Counted from the stretch's first letter, positions 1 through 5,161 are shown. The stretch is 5,161 nt of DNA from Ignavibacteriales bacterium (GCA_020061995.1 JAGUXE010000098.1:1-5161); one strand, 5' to 3'. Translations and numbers: made by a program. The notes: generated by a model from the sequence alone, not told the origin.

Positions 1-477
1 AACACTTTTGGCATCATTTATCATTTCTAATAATTGTAAATCGAGTCTTTTTAACCCCGGAGATTTTTCCAAGATTACATCTCTGTCTAATGCGTGAGTA
101 TATATCAAAGGCTGCGATGAGGGTCGTGGAAAAATAGGAACAAGTAAAGGAATTTTTAACTCAGTAGAAATATTATTTCCTACAGAACTTACCGAAGCTA
201 AATCAATTGCATATTTTTTATGAAACTCTAAACTGTCTGATATTTTTCCTGTATTGTTCGGTTCCACAAGCAGAAATATTTTTTTATTTAAAGGAGTTCC
301 TTTTGGAACAAATAAAATGTAGTCATTATGAAATCCTTTTTCGGGGTTCATATTGACGATTATTAAACTGTCGTTATTAAAAAATTCTGATTTTGAATTT
401 TGAGCAAAAGAAATGAAATAAGAGAGCGTGAAAATTACGATAAAGATAGAACTTATTTTAAAGTTTGTTTTCTTCAT
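1..477 (-). CDS. Exported alpha/beta-hydrolase-like protein, C-terminus outside window
   Basis: The frame is open for 159 codons from the ATG at 477-475 to the window edge, so the N-terminus is complete and the C-terminus is missing. Residues 1-25 form a signal peptide: a KK start, a hydrophobic core at about 11-24, then SFA before Gln26, so the protein is probably exported. Residues 52-75 (DYILFVPKG, then a strand running into VEPNNTG) look like the first strands of an alpha/beta-hydrolase fold. Further on are PIFPRP (114-119), YTHALDRD (126-133) and LKRLDLQLL (142-150), a combination I associate with uncharacterised secreted hydrolases related to polyhydroxybutyrate depolymerase-like proteins. 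That family link is from memory. The nucleophile motif GxSxG would lie beyond the window, so catalysis cannot be confirmed. No Shine-Dalgarno is obvious. A Bacteroidota-type promoter with an embedded palindrome lies just upstream. Confidence 0.8.
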   Translation of the reverse strand, partial: MKKTNFKISSIFIVIFTLSYFISFAQNSKSEFFNNDSLIIVNMNPEKGFHNDYILFVPKGTPLNKKIFLLVEPNNTGKISDSLEFHKKYAIDLASVSSVGNNISTELKIPLLVPIFPRPSSQPLIYTHALDRDVILEKSPGLKRLDLQLLEMINDAKSV

Positions 478-515
478 ATGTTGATGAAATTAAAATTTGT
501 TTAAAGTTGATTTAT

Positions 516-548
516 CAAAATTATCACTAACGTTAGTCTTTGCACAAA
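516..548 (-). promoter_or_regulatory. Predicted Bacteroidota-type promoter of the hydrolase gene
   Basis: Read on the minus strand, TTTG (548-545) is followed after 21 bases by TAATTTTG (523-516). This matches the Bacteroidota housekeeping pattern TTTG, 19-21 bases, TAnnTTTG. Transcription would start near 509 and give a leader of roughly 30 bases before the ATG at 477. The placement fits the gene well, but these elements are short and A+T-rich, so chance matches are possible. Confidence 0.5.
526..537. promoter_or_regulatory. Perfect 12-bp palindrome inside the promoter spacer, possible operator
   Basis: ACTAACGTTAGT is a perfect 12-bp palindrome lying wholly between the predicted -33 and -7 elements, the classic place for a dimeric repressor to block RNA polymerase. 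A second small hairpin, CTTTG-CA-CAAAG, lies beside it at 538-549. The half-sites CTAAC/GTTAG also resemble integron core sites, so it could instead be a recombination scar. No regulator gene is in the window. Confidence 0.35.
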
Positions 549-672
549 GTTGCGAATTTTCTACTTTAAATACAATATTTGCTTCATAATAACTTTCAAT
601 AATAATAGCTAATAGGCGATTAAATGAAACGGGTTGAACTGTTGGAGAGAGATGACAAATTGCTTTAAATAG

Positions 673-762
673 TTATCTGTCATGTGAGTATTTATTGATG
701 TAACCATCAACATCGAATTTTTTCTTACAGCCGTTATAATTCATATAACGAATTTTACCAAA
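673..762 (-). pseudogene. Detached C-terminal fragment of a class II photolyase gene
   Basis: Read on the minus strand, 29 codons followed by TAA (675-673) encode a photolyase C-terminus. GKIRYMNYNGCKKKF is identical to residues 422-436 of the intact photolyase at 3129-4475, followed by DVDGYINKYSHDR in place of YVEGYIRKFVNN. A TGA at 765-763 closes the frame upstream, and I find no convincing photolyase similarity beyond it, so there is no start and no N-terminal 400 residues. The fragment keeps its own natural stop and a diverged tail. This suggests it is the end of a different photolyase allele, displaced by an insertion, rather than a recent copy of the local gene. Confidence 0.85.
697..760 (-). 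repeat. Direct repeat copy A (photolyase 3' end)
   Basis: These 64 bases match 3150-3213 in the same orientation without gaps, with 57 identities and 7 mismatches counted by eye. The two copies start 2453 bases apart and bracket the ATPase/nuclease operon. Confidence 0.9.
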
Positions 763-781
763 TCAATACACCCGCGAACCG

Positions 782-815
782 ATTGTGCCTTAAATTATTC
801 GGTTTAGGCAACAAT
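782..815. repeat. Imperfect hairpin
   Basis: The arms 782-794 and 803-815 are complementary (ATTGT, GCCT and AAA blocks) with single-base bulges, around an 8-base loop. There is no clean T-run after either arm, so a terminator is not convincing. It lies between the photolyase remnant and the attC-like element and may belong to the boundary of one of them. Confidence 0.4.
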
Positions 816-865
816 TTAATGAAGTCTATTTTGTATTTATTCTTAACTCATTTAGTTTGTTTTTC

Positions 866-1001
866 AGCTTATGCATAACGTTTTGCGGCTTGGCGAAGAA
901 GCGGATTCCGAAGGACTAAACTTGCTTATTGCCAACACTGAACTTGGAAAGAAGCGCATAGCTTGATTTAACCATCAATTTTGGGTGGGTGATGTTAGCA
1001 C
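866..1001 (-). mobile_element. Structured attC-like cassette-end element
   Basis: This non-coding segment follows the nuclease stop codon by only three bases and is visibly richer in G+C than its surroundings. On the minus strand it opens with GTGCTAAC (1001-994) and closes with AACGTTATGC (882-873 region), resembling the outer core sites of an integron attC site. Internal complementarity includes AGCTTATGC (866-874) with GCATAGCT (956-963), TTGGC (890-894) with GCCAA (931-935), and a small hairpin around TCCGAAGGA. A 31-codon plus-strand frame (871-966, MHNVLRLGEE...) runs through it, but it has no ribosome site and probably reflects the repeat's composition. Against a standard attC, the core sites deviate from RYYYAAC/GTTRRRY and no integron integrase is in the window. 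A dispersed Bacteroidota intergenic repeat is the main alternative. Confidence 0.4.
992..1001 (+). repeat. Left arm of 10-bp inverted repeat bounding the two-gene cassette
   Basis: ATGTTAGCAC here is the exact reverse complement of GTGCTAACAT at 2961-2970. The two arms enclose only the ATPase and nuclease genes, with three bases between this arm and the nuclease stop codon. Confidence 0.7.
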
Positions 1002-1004
1002 TCG

Positions 1005-1514
1005 TTATTTTAGGAATGTATAGATTCTTAATTTATTTTGATCAAAAAAATGATGGTAATTTTCATCATAATGAATGTCCCTAAGTTTTGTTTTTCGTTT
1101 TCTTTCAAATTCCCGAACACTTACAAACCGCTTGTTAATTGTATAATTCATATTAAAAATCCGATTTACTGTATCAATAACAAAATCAACGAAACACTCA
1201 CCCGCTTTTAATTGCGGTTTAGTATCCCGTTCACCTTTTTTTAATTCGATAATAAGAGAATACAGTGTATTATTACTCTCTGCAAATATTATGTAATCAC
1301 AAACTTTACATACATTTTTATTGCGACTATTAAAAAATGGATAAATGCCTCCTCTATAATTTGCTCCTAATTTTTTGTCTAATTGAAAAATTAACGAAAG
1401 GCATCTTTCTCGAATCAAATCAATTTTCATAGATGCGTCATCTTCACGAAGTTCAGTTGAAGTAATTTTAAAGTCTGGATTTAATACATAATCAATGTGT
1501 TGAATTTTACTCAT
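1005..1514 (-). CDS. Putative PD-(D/E)XK nuclease, partner of the adjacent ATPase
   Basis: This 169-residue soluble protein has no signal peptide or membrane segment. Its core matches the PD-(D/E)XK nuclease pattern: Asp73 in CDYIIF at the start of a strand, a turn (ESNNT), then a hydrophobic strand ending in Glu90-Leu-Lys92 (LIIELKKG), and a helix starting QLKAGE (101-106) that supplies the Gln often seen after the active site. The preceding helix, about 30-48, could supply the upstream Glu. By family analogy it would cleave DNA or RNA with Mg2+; the target is unknown. Cys69 and Cys72 form a CxxC directly before Asp73. Residues 129-145 are strongly basic (KR..REFERKRKTK), plausible for nucleic-acid contact. 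Its start ATG overlaps the ATPase stop in ATGAGTAA (8 bases), implying translational coupling. I do not recognise it as a named defence protein; fold assignment is by motif only. Confidence 0.7.
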   Translation of the reverse strand: MSKIQHIDYVLNPDFKITSTELREDDASMKIDLIRERCLSLIFQLDKKLGANYRGGIYPFFNSRNKNVCKVCDYIIFAESNNTLYSLIIELKKGERDTKPQLKAGECFVDFVIDTVNRIFNMNYTINKRFVSVREFERKRKTKLRDIHYDENYHHFFDQNKLRIYTFLK

Positions 1515-2907
1515 TTGTTTTTGATTTTGTATATTTTACGGCGTAAAACAATTCTTCTGATTTTTCATTTAACTCTTCAATAGTATTATCAATAGTTTCT
1601 ACATCAAAGCCTTCATCAGTTACTTGAATAGGCTTTATTGTTACATTTCGAGAAGAATAATTTTTGTAATTGAATAAATATGCCGAGACTAAACTTTTGT
1701 CAAGCAAAAATTCTTTAGTGTAGCCAAGTCTTTCAGCAACTTCTTTAACGCCATCATTTTTAGAGGAAGCCATAATAAGGTTATTTAATTCTCTTATGAT
1801 GTAGTCACTATGAGTGCTAATGAGTAATCTAAAACCTCTGTTTATTAATTTAGCAAAAATTCTGGTAAGATAAACTTGGTTATTAGGATGAAGATTTAAT
1901 TCGGGTTCATCAATTATTATCAATTCGTTTTTTGTTGCTATGTGTTTTAAATAAAAGACCAAACTAGAAAGTGTTTTGACTATTGAGGCTGTCAAATGAA
2001 TGGGAATTCTTTTGCTCTTTGCTTTATTAGAGGAAAACTGTACGTCACCCTCTTTTGTAATTATGACCTTACCTTGTAGCAAATCATTTTCAATTTCTTC
2101 CGCCAAGTTGAAAAAATCAGATTTATTCTTTGAATAATTTGATAAATCCTCGGCAACTTCAAGCCCATCCCTTATAGGTAACGGGTATCTTTTTGAACTT
2201 TTCATCAACCAATGAAAAGGGTCTCTACTGCTTGTTTTGGAACCAAGTGCTTGTGCTCTATCTAAAAACTCTTGTTTTTGGATGGAGAGTTCTTTACTAA
2301 AGGTATAAATTGAGTTACGTTCAACGGGCAGAATATCACAGTTATTGAAAGGATAAAAAGCAATTAATGAGAATAATTTAGCTTCAAGAAAATATTTTAA
2401 AACTTCTATATTGTCTTTTGAGATAGTCTTGCTTTTTAAACTTAACTCGATGTTCTTAGTATTCTTTTTCTTGTTTATTAATATTGAAATGTTGTTGATT
2501 TTAAGTTCATTTTCGAAGTCCATTTTAGAAATACTTTCTTCGAATTCAGTTTTCGTTTCAATAATTTTTATTTCAAAATTTTTAAATAAATTTTTTACAA
2601 CTTCTTCTGATATTCCATAAATACTGTCCAATGATTCTTTTAATCCTTTTAATTCATCATTACGATATCTCCAAATGCTATCAGTATTGATATTGTAAGT
2701 TGCTTTTTGATTATTGATTAACTCAGGTATCAATTCATTTTTTGAAGAGGTTCTGAAATATTTCAAGCCCGATTTTGTCAGTGCGTAAATGATAAATGCG
2801 ACATAAGTTTTTCCCGAATTATTTGGGCCACAAAATATAGTCAACCTTTTGCTAAGATCAATCTCGGCTCGTCTTATTGGCCCTAAATTTTGAATTTCTA
2901 TTTTCAT
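1507..2907 (-). CDS. ABC/OLD-like AAA ATPase (SMC-type head) of a candidate defence pair
   Basis: The 466-residue protein is a cytosolic ATPase of the SMC/Rad50/OLD-related AAA_15/AAA_21 group. It opens with MKIEIQNLGPI, typical of the N-terminal strand, followed by Walker A GPNNSGKT (27-34; Lys33, Thr34). Walker B is LIIIDEP (329-335, Asp333, catalytic Glu334), followed by ELNLHP, and the switch histidine is His366 in STHSDY. The region before Walker B (HLTASIVKTLSSL, 304-316) takes the place of the ABC signature but lacks a clear LSGG. Residues about 85-290 form the insertion between ATPase halves and are rich in charged, probably helical sequence. The end (about 421-466) is a short acidic tail ending in TNE; there is no TOPRIM domain, unlike full-length OLD or GajA proteins, so the nuclease activity is presumably the separate downstream protein. 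It is first in the operon, and the start gives the family's usual N-terminus. No clear Shine-Dalgarno is seen. Confidence 0.9.
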   Translation of the reverse strand: MKIEIQNLGPIRRAEIDLSKRLTIFCGPNNSGKTYVAFIIYALTKSGLKYFRTSSKNELIPELINNQKATYNINTDSIWRYRNDELKGLKESLDSIYGISEEVVKNLFKNFEIKIIETKTEFEESISKMDFENELKINNISILINKKKNTKNIELSLKSKTISKDNIEVLKYFLEAKLFSLIAFYPFNNCDILPVERNSIYTFSKELSIQKQEFLDRAQALGSKTSSRDPFHWLMKSSKRYPLPIRDGLEVAEDLSNYSKNKSDFFNLAEEIENDLLQGKVIITKEGDVQFSSNKAKSKRIPIHLTASIVKTLSSLVFYLKHIATKNELIIIDEPELNLHPNNQVYLTRIFAKLINRGFRLLISTHSDYIIRELNNLIMASSKNDGVKEVAERLGYTKEFLLDKSLVSAYLFNYKNYSSRNVTIKPIQVTDEGFDVETIDNTIEELNEKSEELFYAVKYTKSKTNE

Positions 2908-2908
2908 A

Positions 2909-2944
2909 CTAAAAAATTAATTCATTTATTTTATTTAACTTCAT
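2909..2944 (-). CDS. Possible 11-codon leader ORF before the ATPase
   Basis: ATG at 2944-2942 opens the frame MKLNKINELIF, and its TAG (2911-2909) ends one base before the ATPase ATG at 2907. Such spacing could let ribosomes terminate and restart on the ATPase gene, which lacks an obvious ribosome site. It is the first ATG inside the cassette's 10-bp boundary repeat. The region is A+T-rich, so a short open frame could arise by chance. Confidence 0.25.
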   Translation of the reverse strand: MKLNKINELIF

Positions 2945-2960
2945 GGTCGTTTAATAATTT

Positions 2961-2970
2961 GTGCTAACAT
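2961..2970 (-). repeat. Right arm of 10-bp inverted repeat bounding the two-gene cassette
   Basis: GTGCTAACAT pairs exactly with 992-1001. Read on the minus strand it is ATGTTAGCAC and precedes the operon, so in a circularised unit the two arms would meet as GTGCTAAC...GTTAGCAC, as outer core sites do in an integron cassette. It is preceded on the minus strand by GTTTTGCATA. Confidence 0.65.
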
Positions 2971-3102
2971 TATGCAAAACTTAAACTTGCGTCTGTCCTA
3001 TTTTAAATACAAAAATTAATACTTAATAACTTAACAAATTAATTAAAAATTAAAAACATCAACGATAAGAATTGAGCGGTTACTAGGACTCCCAAAAATT
3101 AC

Positions 3103-3121
3103 CTTTCTCAAGTTTTGAAAG
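3103..3121 (-). terminator. Weak candidate terminator after the photolyase gene
   Basis: A 5-bp stem (CTTTC 3103-3107 with GAAAG 3117-3121) and a 9-base loop lie a few bases beyond the photolyase stop. Read on the minus strand, they are followed by GTAATTTTT. The stem is short and A+T-rich, so termination would be weak, and some photolyase transcription could read into the ATPase operon. Confidence 0.25.
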
Positions 3122-3128
3122 CAAGATT

Positions 3129-4475
3129 TTAATTGTTTACAAACTTTCTGATGTAACCCTCAACATAAAATTTTTTCTTGCAGCCATTATAATTCATATA
3201 ACGGATTTTACCGTAAACACTTCTCTCAAACCAGGCGCGGTCATGTATCCCACCAATAGACCAGGCACATCCGGTATATCCGTTCGGATCTCTTCCGTCA
3301 AGTTGGTATTTATCATTTAGATAAACTGCAATTCGCATCGCTTCTTGCGGAGATTCACTCCACTCAAGGATTTTCTTTGCCCAATACATTCTCATATAAC
3401 CGTGCATTTTTCCTGTTGTTATTAATTCAAGTTGAGCGGCATTCCAAAGGTCTTCATGAGTTTTCGCATTTTCGAAATCATCAAGGTTGTAAATATAATC
3501 CCGTTTATCATTAGCGTGTTTATTAAGTGATTCTTTCGCCCAATCTTTAAAACCTTTATGCGAATCATAATTCTGATTGAAGAAACAGAAATTATCTGCC
3601 AATTCTCTCCTAACAATTAACTCTTCAAGAAAGCTTGCCGCTATAGGAGAATTACCAAATTTTTGTTTAACAGTAAGAGCAATTTTTTGTGCTGATATTT
3701 GTCCGAAGTGAAGATAAGGGGACAAATTAGACTGTCCGTCGATTGTTGGATTATTTCTGTCAATGTCATATCGATCAATTTTTTCCGATAAAAATTTTTC
3801 CAGCATTTCAACGGCGGCAGATTCTCCGGGTTCTAACCAATTGACTTTTTCAACACTTCTATCAATGTTTAATGAATTGAAAATCTTATCCCAATTAATT
3901 AATTCTGTGTTGCTTAAATCATTCTCATCAACCGGTTCGATTATCGGGAATTCATCCAGAAACTCCGGAAGTAATTTATTGATTTTGGGGCGTATCGTAT
4001 ATGCTGCGAATTCTTCTTTTTGTGATACATATAAACAAGGGACAATATTATGAGCATCAACTTCATAAAATGGAATTGAGATATTTTCTGCAATATCCTT
4101 CTTCCATTTTCTTTTAATCTTTAATGGATCAAAATCGGTTACTAAAGAAGAAATTTTGTGCTCGGCTAAAAATGTTGGCAAGACTTCTTCAGGTTCACCT
4201 ATCAGAAGATAGAGAGGAATATTTAATTTCCTCAGATTGATTTCAACTTCTTTCAGTCCTTCTAACATGAAGTGATATTGTCTTTCGGTTGCACCAAGAA
4301 AATTGTCTACAAGATTAAAGACTACAGAAAGTCCGGTCTGATTTTTACTTGCTAATAATCGGGCGTAAATGAGTCCCCAATTGTCATTTACCCTTTGATC
4401 GCGGCTCATCCAATAGACAATGGTGCCAGGCATATTGACACCATCTTTTAATATTCTTATTCTATTCTTATTCAT
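3129..4475 (-). CDS. phr: Class II deoxyribodipyrimidine photolyase
   Basis: The protein repairs cyclobutane pyrimidine dimers in DNA using FAD and light, in the cytoplasm. At 448 residues it has the normal class II length. RIRILKDG then YWMSRDQRVNDNWGL (21-35) is the class II N-terminal signature and supports the first ATG over the internal Met15. The antenna-type Rossmann domain covers about 16-150, including the DFDPL segment (114-118). The FAD-binding helical domain covers about 220-448: SNLSPYLHFGQIS (249-261), EELIVRRELADNF (284-296), KMHGYMRMYWAKKILEW (356-372, with Trp365 and Trp372 as candidate electron-chain residues) and the C-terminal DGRDPNGYTGCAWSIGGIHD (393-412) into GKIRYM. 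All expected blocks are present with no frameshift, so it should be functional. It is divergent from the YciI-like gene. I find no convincing promoter in the 163 bases between them, only a 7-base near-match (TATTTTG) to the -7 element. Confidence 0.97.
   Translation of the reverse strand: MNKNRIRILKDGVNMPGTIVYWMSRDQRVNDNWGLIYARLLASKNQTGLSVVFNLVDNFLGATERQYHFMLEGLKEVEINLRKLNIPLYLLIGEPEEVLPTFLAEHKISSLVTDFDPLKIKRKWKKDIAENISIPFYEVDAHNIVPCLYVSQKEEFAAYTIRPKINKLLPEFLDEFPIIEPVDENDLSNTELINWDKIFNSLNIDRSVEKVNWLEPGESAAVEMLEKFLSEKIDRYDIDRNNPTIDGQSNLSPYLHFGQISAQKIALTVKQKFGNSPIAASFLEELIVRRELADNFCFFNQNYDSHKGFKDWAKESLNKHANDKRDYIYNLDDFENAKTHEDLWNAAQLELITTGKMHGYMRMYWAKKILEWSESPQEAMRIAVYLNDKYQLDGRDPNGYTGCAWSIGGIHDRAWFERSVYGKIRYMNYNGCKKKFYVEGYIRKFVNN
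3150..3213 (-). repeat. Direct repeat copy B, within the photolyase 3' end
   Basis: This is the intact-gene copy of the 64-base repeat also found at 697-760. It encodes the photolyase residues from Gly422 to Ile442; the last six codons differ in sequence from the remnant's tail. Confidence 0.9.
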
Positions 4476-4571
4476 AATGTTTTAGGAAAATTCAGTTTAG
4501 ATTTACAATCAACTTAACAAAATAGATAGTAAAAAGTTCAAAATTGTTTTGTGCCGATAAATAGAAATTAA

Positions 4572-4601
4572 TTGCACGAAGGAAAGAAGTTTTTATATTT
4601 G
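4572..4601 (+). promoter_or_regulatory. Predicted Bacteroidota-type promoter of the YciI-like gene
   Basis: TTG (4572-4574) is followed after 19 bases by TATATTTG (4594-4601), matching TAnnTTTG exactly. Transcription would start near 4607, about 30 bases before the ATG at 4639. A Shine-Dalgarno-like AAGGA (4628-4632) sits six bases before that ATG and fixes the start. Confidence 0.6.
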
Positions 4602-4638
4602 TTCTAAATATTTTTTCATTCATGTTTAAGGATTATCT

Positions 4639-5046
4639 ATGAAGCCATTAAGAATTGTAATCTTATCTCTGATGATGATAGTCGGATTTAATCATTCGAC
4701 ATTCTCTCAATCAAATGATTCCGTAAACACAAAACCTGTTTATGAAATGAAACAATATTACATGGTTCTTCTTAAGTCGGGAACAAATCGGAATCATGAT
4801 TCCACTGAAGTTAAAAAAATACAAGCGGGACATATGGCTCACATATCAAAAATGGCAGAAGATGGTGTCCTTGATATAGCAGGTCCCTTTGCTGATAAAG
4901 GAGAGTTACGAGGCATATTTATTCTGAATGTAAAAACTCACGAAGAAGCAGAGGATTTATGCAAACAAGATCCGGCGGTAATTTCGGGAAGATTAAATTA
5001 TGAAATAAAACCCTGGTGGTCTGCAAAGAATAGTTGCTTGAAGTGA
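4639..5046 (+). CDS. Exported YciI-like protein
   Basis: The 135-residue protein begins with a signal peptide (MKPLR, hydrophobic core about 6-17, likely cut near TFS before Gln24), so it should be exported or periplasmic. Residues about 36-126 form one YciI-like domain (dimeric alpha/beta barrel). YYMVLLKSG is the first strand, GHMAHISKMAEDGVLDIAGPF (64-84) carries the family's conserved His (His65 or His68) and Asp79 before GPF, GIFILNV (92-98) is the third strand, and EEAEDLCKQDPAV (102-114) with the final strand YEIKPWW completes the fold. YciI relatives are thought to be small enzymes or ligand binders using a His/Asp pair; the reaction here is unknown. Most YciI proteins are cytosolic, so the signal peptide is notable, although exported versions occur in Bacteroidota. 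It is transcribed alone and ends in a clear terminator. Confidence 0.88.
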   Translation: MKPLRIVILSLMMIVGFNHSTFSQSNDSVNTKPVYEMKQYYMVLLKSGTNRNHDSTEVKKIQAGHMAHISKMAEDGVLDIAGPFADKGELRGIFILNVKTHEEAEDLCKQDPAVISGRLNYEIKPWWSAKNSCLK

Positions 5047-5061
5047 AGTTTAAAATAAAAA

Positions 5062-5080
5062 CGCCGGCTTAAAACCGGCG
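5062..5080. terminator. Bidirectional intrinsic terminator between convergent genes
   Basis: CGCCGG (5062-5067) and CCGGCG (5075-5080) form a perfect 6-bp G+C stem with a 7-base loop. The plus strand continues into CTTTTA, and the minus strand into TTTTTATTTTA. It lies between the YciI-like stop (5046) and the stop of the minus-strand gene (5101), so it can end both transcripts. Confidence 0.85.
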
Positions 5081-5100
5081 CTTTTAGGAACTCAAATTAA

Positions 5101-5161
5101 CTATTTTGTTAAAAGTGTTTTTATCACTGATGTATAAGTTTCTTTGGAAACTAATCCAACA
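5101..5161 (-). CDS. C-terminal end of a gene running in from the right
   Basis: Read on the minus strand from 5160, the frame gives VGLVSKETYTSVIKTLLTK and then TAG (5103-5101). The convergent orientation and the terminator just downstream support this as the real 3' end of a gene. Nineteen residues are too few to identify a family. Confidence 0.55.
   Translation of the reverse strand, partial: VGLVSKETYTSVIKTLLTK

Larger units (their letters stand above)
478..1004. other. Gene-free accessory stretch with several non-coding structures
   Basis: No full-length gene is visible on either strand in these 527 bases. The stretch holds, in order, the promoter and palindrome of the hydrolase gene (516-548), a detached photolyase C-terminus (673-762), an imperfect hairpin (782-815), and a structured, more G+C-rich attC-like element (about 866-1001). 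I see nothing recognisable between about 550 and 672. The mixture suggests repeated insertion and decay rather than an ordinary intergenic spacer. Confidence 0.7.

Noticed and set aside
763..865. Continuation of the photolyase remnant upstream of its TGA
   Set aside because: Short matches to the HDRAWFER region can be forced with several gaps and frame changes, but they are no better than chance by eye.
871..966. 31-codon plus-strand ORF in the attC-like element as a real small gene
   Set aside because: It has no ribosome site or promoter, lies in a structured repeat-like segment, and is oriented against the adjacent operon.
2411..2620. Plus-strand 69-codon open frame inside the ATPase gene
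   Set aside because: It is antisense to an intact, motif-bearing gene, its product is a low-complexity hydrophobic string, and it has no ribosome site.
1005..2907. PARIS or Gabija as the identity of the operon
   Set aside because: Gabija's ATPase carries a C-terminal TOPRIM domain and a helicase partner, and PARIS pairs its ATPase with a TOPRIM-type protein. Neither is seen here.
3422..3616. Minus-strand 64-codon frame inside the photolyase gene
   Set aside because: It is an alternate frame of the same strand within the conserved FAD-binding region, and the photolyase frame explains the sequence.
3763..4053. Plus-strand 96-codon open frame inside the photolyase gene
   Set aside because: It is antisense to conserved photolyase codons, and its Ser/Leu/Asn-rich translation matches no domain I recognise.
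4476..4638. A defined photolyase promoter in the divergent spacer
   Set aside because: Only a 7-base near-match to the -7 element is present on the minus strand, without a correctly spaced upstream TTTG.
1..5161. CRISPR array, tRNA or rRNA genes
   Set aside because: No regularly spaced short repeats, cloverleaf-like segments or conserved rRNA stretches were seen on either strand.

Overview
The window looks like an accessory stretch of a Bacteroidota/Ignavibacteria-type chromosome. The DNA is A+T-rich. Two exported proteins have Bacteroidota-style signal peptides with Gln just after the likely cleavage site. Two upstream regions carry the TAnnTTTG -7 element with a TTG/TTTG element 19-21 bases upstream. 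The assignment is inferred from these traits only.

Layout, left to right: a 5'-complete but window-truncated exported hydrolase-like gene (minus, 1-477); a 527-base gene-free stretch (478-1004) holding a promoter with an embedded palindrome, a detached C-terminal piece of a class II photolyase gene, and a structured attC-like element; a two-gene minus-strand operon (2907 to 1005) encoding an ABC/OLD-like ATPase and a 169-residue putative PD-(D/E)XK nuclease; an intact class II DNA photolyase gene (minus, 3129-4475); a divergent exported YciI-like protein (plus, 4639-5046); a hairpin terminator between convergent genes; and the last 19 codons of another minus-strand gene (5101-5161).

The centre is the most interesting part. 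The ATPase and nuclease genes overlap by 8 bases and have the composition of an antiphage defence module. They sit between a perfect 10-bp inverted repeat (992-1001 and 2961-2970). They also lie inside a direct repeat of the photolyase 3' end (697-760 and 3150-3213, 57 of 64 bases identical). The intact photolyase lies on one side and the displaced 3' end with its own stop codon on the other. This is the geometry expected when a mobile unit enters the 3' end of a gene and supplies a replacement end, or when an integron-like cassette lands beside it. No integrase or transposase is visible, so the mechanism is inferred.

Functionally, the photolyase repairs UV damage using light, the YciI-like and hydrolase-like proteins are predicted envelope or exported proteins of unknown substrate, and the two-gene cassette is best read as a candidate nucleic-acid-targeting defence pair.
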